A stretch of 57,051 nucleotides of DNA, from positions 1 to 57,051 of the forward strand of contig JAUIJH010000013.1 of NCBI GenBank assembly GCA_030431335.1, written 5' to 3'. Source of the DNA: Alphaproteobacteria bacterium. GTDB taxonomy: Bacteria > Pseudomonadota > Alphaproteobacteria > Rhizobiales > Amorphaceae. Under the pieces are notes generated by a model. That model was not told the DNA's origin. It saw only the letters and a list, made by a program, of their open reading frames with translations, and did no database searches. Shown here piece by piece: positions 1 to 7,202 of this stretch. A program made the translations under genes and the position numbers. Position 1 is the first letter of the stretch, and each line of letters opens with the position of its first letter.

Positions 1-1093
1 GCTGGAAGAGGCCGGGATTGTCCGGGTCGATGCCGCCGCCGCCGTGGGCGCTCGCCCCCGAATCGCCGCCGAGGCTGGAGGTTGGCTTGCCCTTGCCCGC
101 CGACTTCGGCAGCCCGCCCTCGCGGATGACGAACTCGTTCTTCACGTCCCACGTGAGGCCGTCCTCGGAGACGATGCCGCGCACGCCGTAGGGCTTGCGG
201 CGGTAGCCGTAGACCATCAGGTAGCGCCCGTCCGCGAGGGTGATCATGTCGGCCGGATAGCCCCAGATGTTGGTCCATTTGGGCGGCGTCCAGGAGAAGC
301 CGTCATCGTCCGACACCGTCATGACCATGTTCTTGGCGTCGCCCGAGGGGTTGACGTGGGTGCGCATGAAACAGACGAGCCGCCCGTCCGCGAGGCGCAG
401 GATCGAGGGCTCCTCGTAGTCGATGATCGAGGCGGGGTCGTAGGCGAGGGTGGAGTAGTATTCCCAGTTGGTGCCGCCATCGTCGGAGCGGATGAGGGCG
501 GAGCGGGTGGTTTCCCCTTCGCCTTCCTCGCCGTAGCCGCGGATGCGGCCGTAAAGGCCCATCAGCACGCCACCGTCGGGGAGCTGCCAGCAGCCGAGAC
601 GGCAGCCGCCGTGCTTGAGCGGGCGCACGTTGCACGGGATGGGCGCGCTCCAGCTCTCGCCGCCGTCGGTGGATTTGAGCACGAAGGTGCCCAGCCAGCC
701 TTGCGTCTTGAAGGCCCAGGTCCAGTCGCCCCACTCCTTGGTCCACGGGTTGGACGACCAGGAGGGCTGCGTCGGGTTCTGGCCGCGCTTGAAGAAGGCG
801 GTGATGGTGAGGTTGACCAGGAGCGTGCCGTCGGCGAGCTCGCAGATGCCGCAATCCCAGTTGCCGACGGTGTCGGTCCAGGGCAGCACCACCTTGGGCG
901 CCGACCAGGTGAGGCCGCCGTCGCTGGAGCGCGTGATGAGCGTCTGGCCGCTGTCGTGGTGGAACGGGAAGCGCTCCTCGTTGAAGACGGCGAGGATGTC
1001 GCCGTTCGCCAGGGTGCGCGCCGCGATCTGGTTCACGCAGTGCTCGGGGTGCTTGAAGATGTCGTGGTGGGTCACGTCGGCGATCGGCGACAT
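1..1093 (-). CDS. BNR-repeat sialidase-like protein (partial, 3' end beyond window)
   Basis: The first 364 residues of a beta-propeller protein can be read; the C-terminus lies outside the window. Five Asp-box motifs (S-x-D-x-G-x-x-W) are visible at about residues 56-63, 141-148, 203-210, 261-268 and 309-315, which is the hallmark of the BNR/sialidase six-bladed propeller. There is no signal peptide, so the protein is probably cytoplasmic and may act on an imported sugar. The start ATG at 1093 follows an AGGA-type ribosome site. It is the last visible gene of the minus-strand import operon, 54 bases after the aldehyde dehydrogenase. The readable end is Gly/Ser/Asp-rich (residues 341-357), which may be a linker. 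The exact substrate is unknown; 'exo-alpha-sialidase' is a family name, not a proven activity. Confidence 0.8.
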   Translation of the reverse strand, partial: MSPIADVTHHDIFKHPEHCVNQIAARTLANGDILAVFNEERFPFHHDSGQTLITRSSDGGLTWSAPKVVLPWTDTVGNWDCGICELADGTLLVNLTITAFFKRGQNPTQPSWSSNPWTKEWGDWTWAFKTQGWLGTFVLKSTDGGESWSAPIPCNVRPLKHGGCRLGCWQLPDGGVLMGLYGRIRGYGEEGEGETTRSALIRSDDGGTNWEYYSTLAYDPASIIDYEEPSILRLADGRLVCFMRTHVNPSGDAKNMVMTVSDDDGFSWTPPKWTNIWGYPADMITLADGRYLMVYGYRRKPYGVRGIVSEDGLTWDVKNEFVIREGGLPKSAGKGKPTSSLGGDSGASAHGGGGIDPDNPGLFQ

Positions 1094-1147
1094 GGGTCCT
1101 CGTTCCTTTGGCATGGGGGTTGGGGCGATGGCGGCGGCGCGGGCTGC

Positions 1148-2659
1148 TCAGCCCGTGTCGCGCTTCTGGAGCGCGATGCCGATGTTCTTGATGGTGAGGT
1201 AGTTCATGATCCCGGCGAGGCCGCGCTCGCGGCCGGTGCCCGAATCCTTGATGCCGCCGGTGGGCGCCTGCACGCCGCCGATGAACCAGCCGTTGATCCA
1301 CACCGAGCCGGCTTCCAGGTCCCGCGCGCAGGCGAGGGCGCGGTCGATGTCGCGCGTCATCACCCCCGCGTTGAGGCCGAAGGGGAGCGCGTTGGCGAGC
1401 GCGATGGCCTCCTCCTCGGTGTCGAACGCGAAGGCGCTCACCACGGGGCCGAAGGTTTCCTCGCGCGCGATGCGGCTCTGCGGGTCGACCGCGTCGAACA
1501 CGGTGGGGGCGACGAAATAGCCCTTGTCGAGGCCGGGCGGGCGGATGCCGCCGGTCAGGGTGCGGGCGCCGTCGGCGCGGGCGGCGGCGATGTGGTCCAT
1601 CACCTTGCCGTGCTGCTCGGCCGAGACGAGGGGGCCGAGGTCGCGGTCGTCGACGCCGGGCGCGGTGACGAGGGTCTCGGCGCGCGCCACCAGGCGCTCT
1701 AGGAAGGCGTCCTTGATGGAGCGCTCCACGATGAGGCGCGAGGAGGAGGAGCACACCTGGCCGGTGTTGTCGAAGCCGCCCTCGATGGCGGCCGCGACGG
1801 CGCGATCGAGATCGGCGTCGGCGAAGACGATCATCGGGTTCTTGCCGCCGAGTTCCAGCACCACCGATTTGAGCGTGCGGCCGGCCTCGGCGCCGACGAT
1901 GCGGCCGGTCTCCACCGAGCCGGTGAAGGTGATGCCGGAAACGAGCGGATGGGCGGTGAGGGCGGCGCCCGCTTCCTCGCCGAGCCCGGTGACGACGTTG
2001 ATGACGCCGGGGGGAATGCCGGCGGTGCGGGCGATGTCGGCGAGGGCGAGGGTGGTGAGCGGCGTCTGCTCGGCGGGCTTGAGGACGGCGGTACAGCCGG
2101 CCGCGAGCGCGGGGGCGAGGGAGCGCATCGCCATGCCGAGGGGGAAATTCCACGGCGTGATGTGGCCCGTGACGCCGAGCGGCACCAGCTCGGTGAAGTC
2201 GACGAAATCGGGCCCCAGCGGCACCGAGATGCCGTGCATCTTGTCGGCGGCGCCGGCGTTGTAGCGCAGCGTCGCGACGGCGCCGCGCACGTCGCCGGCC
2301 GAGGCCGACAGGGGCTTGCCGCAATCCAGCGTCTCGAGCCGCGCGAGGAGCTCGGCGTGTCCCTCGATGGCGGCGGCCAGCGTCATCAGCGCGGCGTGCC
2401 GGTCCTGCGGCGACATCCGGCCCCAGGGGCCGTGGAGCGCCTCCCTGGCGGCGGTGGCGGCGGCGTCGACATCGGCCGCCCCGCCGCGCGCGACGTGGGC
2501 GAGGATCTTCTCGCTGCTGGGGTCGATGGTGGCGAAGGTTTCGCCGGACTGGGCGGCCCGCTCGGCGCCGGCGATGTGGATCGACGGCACGGTGTGGGCC
2601 TCCCCCGTCGCCACTTCCATCAGCGTGGTCATGACGGCCGACGACCAACTCGAACTCAT
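1148..2659 (-). CDS. NAD(P)-dependent aldehyde dehydrogenase
   Basis: A 503-residue member of the aldehyde dehydrogenase superfamily, which oxidises an aldehyde to the acid with NAD(P)+. The catalytic residues are visible: Asn171 in TPWNFP, Glu269 in LELGGK and the nucleophile Cys303 in GQVCSS. Length is normal for the family. The ATG at 2659 overlaps the stop of the upstream permease gene as ATGA, so translation is probably coupled. Its place in an import operon between permeases and a sialidase-like gene suggests that it oxidises an aldehyde or lactaldehyde-like product of the imported sugar. Family assignment is secure; the substrate is inferred only. Confidence 0.93.
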   Translation of the reverse strand: MSSSWSSAVMTTLMEVATGEAHTVPSIHIAGAERAAQSGETFATIDPSSEKILAHVARGGAADVDAAATAAREALHGPWGRMSPQDRHAALMTLAAAIEGHAELLARLETLDCGKPLSASAGDVRGAVATLRYNAGAADKMHGISVPLGPDFVDFTELVPLGVTGHITPWNFPLGMAMRSLAPALAAGCTAVLKPAEQTPLTTLALADIARTAGIPPGVINVVTGLGEEAGAALTAHPLVSGITFTGSVETGRIVGAEAGRTLKSVVLELGGKNPMIVFADADLDRAVAAAIEGGFDNTGQVCSSSSRLIVERSIKDAFLERLVARAETLVTAPGVDDRDLGPLVSAEQHGKVMDHIAAARADGARTLTGGIRPPGLDKGYFVAPTVFDAVDPQSRIAREETFGPVVSAFAFDTEEEAIALANALPFGLNAGVMTRDIDRALACARDLEAGSVWINGWFIGGVQAPTGGIKDSGTGRERGLAGIMNYLTIKNIGIALQKRDTG

Positions 2660-3510
2660 TGCTTCACCCCTCCCTGGGAGATGCCGGCGATGAAATATTT
2701 CTGCAGCACGAAGAACAGCGTGAGCGAGGGGATCGACAGCACCGTCACCCCCGCCATGGCGACCGAGTAGCCCTCCAGCTGCGTGTGGGTGCCGACCACC
2801 GGCGCGAAGGCGGCGATGCCGACGGGCATCGTCTTCATGCTCTCGTCGAAGGTGACGAGGAGGGGCCACAGGAAGTTGTTCCAGTTGAGCGTGAAGATGA
2901 TCACCGAGGCGGCGATCATCGGCGCGCGGGCGAGCGGCAGGGCGACCAGGAGGAAGAGGCGGAAGGGGCCCGCGCCGTCGAGCCGCGCCGCCTCCTCCAG
3001 TTCCTTGGGGAAGGACAGGAAGAACTGGCGGAAGATGTAGACCGAGAAGACGTTGGCGATGGTGGGCAGGATCAGCGCCTGGTAGGTGCTGGCCCAGCCG
3101 ATCTTGATGAAGGCGAGCAGCATCGGGATCACGGTGACTTCCACCGGCACCATCAGCGAGGCGAGGAAGACGAGGAAGATCGCCGCCCGGCCGGGGAAGC
3201 GGAAGCGGGCGAGGGCGAAGCCGGCCATGGCGCCGAAGAACACGCACAGCGCCGTGGAGACGCTCGCCTGGACGAGGCTGTTGGCGAGCCAGCGCACGAC
3301 GGGAAACTCGAACACCTTGACGTAGTTCTGGATGGTGATGGGGTTGGGGATCCACTCGATCCCCTCGCTCATCACCTTGCTCGGCAGCTTGAGCGAGGTG
3401 GACACCATCCACACGAACGGCGCCGCCCAGATGAACGCGACCGCCATGCCCACGAGCCAGACCGGCACGTCCCACAGCCGCATCCCGCGCTTTTCGAGCC
3501 AGTCTTCCAT
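2656..3510 (-). CDS. Carbohydrate ABC transporter permease, MalG type
   Basis: A 284-residue inner-membrane permease of the binding-protein-dependent carbohydrate importer family (CUT1, MalG/UgpE side). About six hydrophobic segments are present. The EAA loop is visible as EEAARLDGAGPFRLF at about residues 180-195; this is the coupling helix that docks on the ATPase. The C-terminus FIAGISQGGVKQ is typical of MalG-like proteins. The start ATG at 3510 overlaps the stop of the partner permease (ATGA). It should form the heterodimeric channel with the product of 3510-4445. No ATP-binding gene is next to it, so the ATPase must be encoded elsewhere, as is common for shared MsmX/UgpC-type ATPases. 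Confidence 0.93.
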   Translation of the reverse strand: MEDWLEKRGMRLWDVPVWLVGMAVAFIWAAPFVWMVSTSLKLPSKVMSEGIEWIPNPITIQNYVKVFEFPVVRWLANSLVQASVSTALCVFFGAMAGFALARFRFPGRAAIFLVFLASLMVPVEVTVIPMLLAFIKIGWASTYQALILPTIANVFSVYIFRQFFLSFPKELEEAARLDGAGPFRLFLLVALPLARAPMIAASVIIFTLNWNNFLWPLLVTFDESMKTMPVGIAAFAPVVGTHTQLEGYSVAMAGVTVLSIPSLTLFFVLQKYFIAGISQGGVKQ

Positions 3511-4445
3511 CACTGCGTCTCCCGCAGCACGAAGCGCTGCACGACGGTGACGCCGAGGATGACCACGAACAGCAACATCGCGATGGCGGAGGCGTAGCCG
3601 TAGAGGTTCCGCACGATGGCGACGGTGTACATGTAGTGGATCGGCGAGGAGGAGGACCCGGCCGGCCCGCCATTGGTCATCACGTAGACCTGGCTGAAGA
3701 TGCGCAAGGTGGAGATGAGCTGCAGCGTCACCACCATGGAAAGGACCGGGCGCAGGTGCGGCAGCGTGACGAAGCGCAGGCGCGACAGCGGCCCCGCGCC
3801 ATCGGCCCGCGCCGCCTCGATGAGGTCCTTGGGGATGTCCTGCAGGGCGGCCAGGATCAACACGAAGGCGAGGCCCAGATCCCACCAGATCGAGGCGATG
3901 GAGACGCCGATCAGCGCCCAGTCCACCGAGGTGAGCCACGGGATTGCGCCGATGCCGATCTGCGCCAACACGTTGTTGAGGAGGCCGTACTGGGTGTCGA
4001 GGATCCAGACCCAGACGAGGCCGATGACGGTGGCCGACACCACGTTGGGCGCGAAGAAGAGCGTGCGCGCCAGCCCCGACAGCGGATAGCCCTGGTTGAC
4101 GAACAGCGCGAAGACCAGCCCCAGGATCGTGACGCCCGGCACGATGATGAGCGCGTAGAAGACGACGTTGCGGAAGGCGAGCCAGACCCACTCGTCGCCG
4201 ATGGCGTCGGCGAAGTTCTCCAGCCCGATCCACTCGGGCGTGCCGATGATGCGCCACTCGGTGAACGCGACGAAGGCGCCGAACAGCACCGGCAGGATGT
4301 TGAACAGCAGGAACGGCAGGGCGAAGAACGCGACGAAGACGTAGCCGATCCAGTCGATCGGCGCCTTGTCGCGCCTGACGCCCTGGGTGGGCGCGGCCAG
4401 GGAGGCGGCTTTGACGGCGCTCACAGTGTTGGAACCACTTTTCAT
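3510..4445 (-). CDS. Carbohydrate ABC transporter permease, MalF/UgpA type
   Basis: A 311-residue inner-membrane permease, partner of the MalG-type protein encoded just downstream. The first transmembrane helix begins near residue 29 (WIGYVFVAFFALPFLL), and an EAA loop is visible as IEAARADGAGPLSRL. The chosen ATG at 4445 has only a weak ribosome site, but it gives the usual short cytoplasmic N-terminus; the reading frame is open further upstream, into the intergenic hairpin. The gene follows the binding-protein gene by 116 bases and overlaps the next permease by four. Substrate is probably a sugar or oligosaccharide; nothing in the permease defines it further. Confidence 0.9.
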   Translation of the reverse strand: MKSGSNTVSAVKAASLAAPTQGVRRDKAPIDWIGYVFVAFFALPFLLFNILPVLFGAFVAFTEWRIIGTPEWIGLENFADAIGDEWVWLAFRNVVFYALIIVPGVTILGLVFALFVNQGYPLSGLARTLFFAPNVVSATVIGLVWVWILDTQYGLLNNVLAQIGIGAIPWLTSVDWALIGVSIASIWWDLGLAFVLILAALQDIPKDLIEAARADGAGPLSRLRFVTLPHLRPVLSMVVTLQLISTLRIFSQVYVMTNGGPAGSSSSPIHYMYTVAIVRNLYGYASAIAMLLFVVILGVTVVQRFVLRETQ

Positions 4446-4499
4446 CACGCCACTACAGGCGGTTGGCACGCGCGCCGCAACCGGCGGCGAAGGGACGAT

Positions 4500-4520
4500 G
4501 CGGCGGCGCGGGGCCGCCGC
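4500..4520 (-). terminator. Intergenic hairpin after the binding-protein gene (attenuator or mRNA stabiliser)
   Basis: A perfect 8-bp inverted repeat, GCGGCGGC at 4500-4507 and GCCGCCGC at 4513-4520, with a 5-base loop. It lies 41 bases after the stop of the binding-protein gene and before the permease gene. No T-run follows, so it is more likely to protect the upstream message or reduce read-through than to stop transcription fully. Such hairpins are known to raise binding protein relative to permeases, as between malE and malF. Confidence 0.45.
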
Positions 4521-4561
4521 GGGGGGCGCGTTGGGCGAACGGCTGCCGCCCGCGGCAATCC

Positions 4562-5914
4562 TCAGTCGTCGTCGAGCATCTCCTGCCAGCCCTTCTTGAG
4601 CTCGGCCATGGCATCCTGCGGGGTCTTGGTCTTGGCCCAGACGCCCTCCAGCGTGCGGGCGAGGAAGTTGCCGCCCGAATAGATGGTGAACTCCGGCCCA
4701 GCGACGACGGGGATCTCGTAGATGGTGGCGAACTCCATGCCCTCCACGAAGGCGCCGCGCACCTTCCACGGATGGCCGGCGCTCTCATAGTCGGGCCGCT
4801 CCAGGATCGACAGGCGCGGCGTCGCCCCGCGTCCCACGGTGGTCCACAGGAAGGAGTTGTCGGACAGCCACTTCACCGCCTTGGCGGTGGCGATGTAGCG
4901 GTCGGTGTCGCGCTGGGTGTAGAGCTCGAGCCCGCCCATCTCGAAATAGGTCTTCTTCTGGCCGCCGACGTTGGGGAACTCGGCCGTCATGAAGTTGAGA
5001 CCCTGGCCGACATAGCCGTTGAGCGTCCACGGCCCGGTCCAGAAGATGGAGCCGTTGCCGGTGCCGAACGCCTTGTAGCGGTCGGTCACGTCGCGGGTGG
5101 AGACCTTGTACTCGTCGAACAGGTCGAGCACCCACTGCATGGCGGCGATGCCCTTGTCGGGGTTCACCGCGGCGGTCTTGTAGTCCTCGCTGGCGCGCTG
5201 GAAGCCCATCTGGGCGGCGATGATGCCCCAGGTGACGGTGGGCTGCACGCCCGAGCCCGTCATCAGGATGCCCGAGCGGGTGATGGTGTCGCCGTCGCGC
5301 TTGGTCATCTTCTGCGCCCACTCGATCAGCTCGTCCCCGTTCTGGGGCGGCTGGTCGGCGTTGAGGCCGGCCTCGGCCACATGGTCGAGGTTGATCTCCG
5401 GCTGCAGGCTCATGAGATCCATCGGCACCATGTACATCTTGTTGCCGTACTTGGGGTAGCGCGAGGCGCTGACGGAGCTTTCCGAGAAGTCGCCGATCTC
5501 CAGGCCCGCCTCGGCGATGAGGTCGTCCCGCGGCACCGTCACGCCGTCCTTGGCGAGGCTGGCGCCCTTGCCGGCGGTGCCCCAGCCGAAATCGGGCGCG
5601 CGGCCGGTGGCGGTCGCGGCGAGCACCTTGGTCACGTACTGCTCTTCGGGCACCAGCTCCAGGCGGATCTGGACGTTCTGTTCCTTGTGAGCCTCGTTGA
5701 AGGCGTCGATCATCTTGCCCCACACCTCGCCGTCGGAGGCGGCGAGCCAGCTCCAGTGGACGATCTCGATGGGCTTTTGGGCGAAGGCGCGGCCGGCGCC
5801 GAGAAAGGGCGCGGCAAGGCCGGTCGCCGCGGCGGCGCCCGTGGTCGCCAGGAGCCGACGACGGGTGAGAGCCAGGCGGGCGGGTTTCGATGCGGTGTTG
5901 TCTTTCGCGGTCAT
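4562..5914 (-). CDS. Sugar ABC transporter substrate-binding protein, Tat-exported
   Basis: A 450-residue periplasmic binding protein of the extracellular solute-binding family 1 (MalE/UgpB-like), first gene of the minus-strand operon. The N-terminus carries a twin-arginine signal (TRRRLLA at residues 17-23), a hydrophobic stretch rich in Ala/Gly and a likely cleavage site AFA-Q at residue 45. Typical family features follow, such as IEIVHWSW at the start of the mature protein. The start at 5914 is supported by a strong GGAGGGAA ribosome site; a longer open frame upstream to 6052 is not needed. It delivers substrate to the two permeases encoded downstream. Export by Tat rather than Sec suggests folding before secretion. 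Confidence 0.93.
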   Translation of the reverse strand: MTAKDNTASKPARLALTRRRLLATTGAAAATGLAAPFLGAGRAFAQKPIEIVHWSWLAASDGEVWGKMIDAFNEAHKEQNVQIRLELVPEEQYVTKVLAATATGRAPDFGWGTAGKGASLAKDGVTVPRDDLIAEAGLEIGDFSESSVSASRYPKYGNKMYMVPMDLMSLQPEINLDHVAEAGLNADQPPQNGDELIEWAQKMTKRDGDTITRSGILMTGSGVQPTVTWGIIAAQMGFQRASEDYKTAAVNPDKGIAAMQWVLDLFDEYKVSTRDVTDRYKAFGTGNGSIFWTGPWTLNGYVGQGLNFMTAEFPNVGGQKKTYFEMGGLELYTQRDTDRYIATAKAVKWLSDNSFLWTTVGRGATPRLSILERPDYESAGHPWKVRGAFVEGMEFATIYEIPVVAGPEFTIYSGGNFLARTLEGVWAKTKTPQDAMAELKKGWQEMLDDD

Positions 5915-6036
5915 GCTCACATTCCCTCCGCGACCAACAGACGTATCAGGCGCCGCTGGTCTGTCCGTTGTATTGACCTTTGCGCTCGCCGTGGTCCAAC
6001 GGCACGCGGATGCGAAGACGCACGTTCTTCTGAGCC

Positions 6037-6050
6037 GTATGTTTCCATAC
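6037..6050. promoter_or_regulatory. Candidate operator palindrome GTATG-N4-CATAC
   Basis: A perfect 5-bp inverted repeat with a 4-base spacer lies 123-136 bases upstream of the binding-protein start. Size and symmetry suit a dimeric repressor. No cognate regulator gene is adjacent, so the assignment rests on symmetry and position only. Confidence 0.3.
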
Positions 6051-6097
6051 ACCTCGGATGCACGGTGTCTTGAGCCTGTCGAGACTTACGCTTGTCG

Positions 6098-6114
6098 GTA
6101 ACGATCAACGTTAC
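6098..6114. promoter_or_regulatory. Candidate operator palindrome GTAACG-N5-CGTTAC
   Basis: A perfect 6-bp inverted repeat with a 5-base spacer, 17 bp overall, in the AT-richer core of the divergent region. It is a good size for a LacI- or GntR-type dimer site, and sugar-import operons are often under such control. No regulator is encoded beside it in this window. Confidence 0.4.
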
Positions 6115-6239
6115 ACTAGGATGAAGTGCTGCCAATTCGATCTATTGATTATTTCGGACACGCAATTGCTGGAAAACGACACCTGGTCATTGTGGGGCCG
6201 CGGGGGACGTGGGCCGGCCGGGCGGCACCGGCGGCGGCC

Positions 6240-6272
6240 CCGCCAATTTCGGTGGCCGAAAATCAATGGCGG
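6240..6272 (+). promoter_or_regulatory. Nested stem-loop upstream of the amidohydrolase gene
   Basis: CCGCCA (6240-6245) pairs with TGGCGG (6267-6272) and, inside it, TTTCGG (6247-6252) pairs with CCGAAA (6256-6261) around a 3-base loop; the bulge is 1 versus 5 bases. It lies 118 bases upstream of the ATG at 6391. It could be a leader RNA structure or simply a chance feature of GC-rich DNA. Confidence 0.3.
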
Positions 6273-6390
6273 GAAGCGGCGGGGGCAGCGGTGGGCGTGG
6301 AAACCTGCCGGCCGGAGTGCGCGCACGCGCCGGCGGCCGCGCTAGGGTGCATGATGCGCGCTCCGCAGCGGGAAGGACAACGAGAACACC

Positions 6391-7197
6391 ATGGCAGACG
6401 CCGAAGGGCCCATCATCGACAGCCACCTTCACATCTGGCGCACCGACCACCCCCTGACCGACACCGCCTGGCACGCCCCGCCCACCGAGGCGCCGGTGGA
6501 GGCGTGCCTGGCCGAGCTCGACCGCCATGGCGTGATCTTCGCGGTGGTGGCCGCCGCCAGCATCCACGGCGAATATGCCGACTACGTGCGCGCCGCGCTG
6601 AAGCGCCACCGGCGGCTGCGGGCGACCTGCGTGCTGCCGCCCTCGGCCGACATCTACCGCATGGAGCGGATGGCCGAGGAGGGGTTCGTGGGCGTGCGCC
6701 TGATGCGCGCCTTCGCCCCGGAAATCCCCGCGCCGGACGGCATGTTGCGGATGCATCTGCGCCGCGTCGCGGACATGGGCTGGCACGTGCACCTGGTCGA
6801 CCAGCACCAGCGCGTCGCCCAATCGATCGCCACGGTGGAGGCGAGCGGGGCGCGCCTCGTGATCGACCACATGGGCATCGGCGATCTCGAATATCCCGGT
6901 GGAATCAACAACGAAGGCTTCAAGGCCATCCTTGCCGCGGTGGAACGTGGTAATACATGGGTGAAGGTGTCGGGAAAATTCCGCATCGCCACCGATTCGA
7001 CAGCCCAGGAATTCACCGACCAGATCCTGCGTGTCGCGGGCACCGAACGTGTCCTTTGGGGATCGGATTGGCCGTTCGCGGGTTTTGAGGGAAGGGTGGA
7101 CTACGACAAGGCTGTGCGTGACTACCATGAGTTGGTGCCGGACGCGGCGACGCGCCGGCGTATCGACGAAACCGGATTGCGCTTCTACTTCGGCTGA
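6391..7197 (+). CDS. Amidohydrolase family 2 protein (metal-dependent lactonase-like hydrolase)
   Basis: A 268-residue TIM-barrel metal-dependent hydrolase of the amidohydrolase-2 group (COG3618-like), which includes L-fucono- and L-rhamnono-lactonases and pyrone dicarboxylate lactonase. The N-terminal metal-binding HxH is at residues 12 and 14 (DSHLHIW). VIDHMG holds a later His near residue 153, and the C-terminal active-site Asp sits in WGSDWPF. The protein is cytoplasmic and of normal length. It is followed after only five bases by an MFS transporter gene, so the two are probably co-transcribed. A sugar-lactone substrate would fit the divergent sugar-import operon, but this is inference. 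Confidence 0.85.
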   Translation: MADAEGPIIDSHLHIWRTDHPLTDTAWHAPPTEAPVEACLAELDRHGVIFAVVAAASIHGEYADYVRAALKRHRRLRATCVLPPSADIYRMERMAEEGFVGVRLMRAFAPEIPAPDGMLRMHLRRVADMGWHVHLVDQHQRVAQSIATVEASGARLVIDHMGIGDLEYPGGINNEGFKAILAAVERGNTWVKVSGKFRIATDSTAQEFTDQILRVAGTERVLWGSDWPFAGFEGRVDYDKAVRDYHELVPDAATRRRIDETGLRFYFG

Positions 7198-7202
7198 GTT
7201 CC

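Larger units (their letters stand above)
5915..6390. promoter_or_regulatory. Divergent intergenic region between import operon and amidohydrolase
   Basis: This 476-base region separates two divergent transcription units and must hold both promoters. It is clearly less GC-rich than its surroundings between about 5985 and 6180. It contains two palindromes of operator size (6037-6050 and 6098-6114) and a nested stem-loop (6240-6272). No convincing coding sequence was found in it. I could not define -35/-10 boxes with confidence. Confidence 0.6.

Noticed and set aside
44-2770. Long open frames on the plus strand (such as 44-1702 and 1949-2770) and a 781-codon frame on the minus strand at 303-2648
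   Set aside because: They are antisense or out-of-frame shadows of the sialidase-like and aldehyde dehydrogenase genes; their translations are Arg/Pro/His-rich low-complexity sequence, as expected in GC-rich DNA.
6209-6457. 82-codon Gly/Arg-rich frame before the amidohydrolase
   Set aside because: It overlaps the real gene in another frame and translates to low-complexity Gly/Arg sequence.
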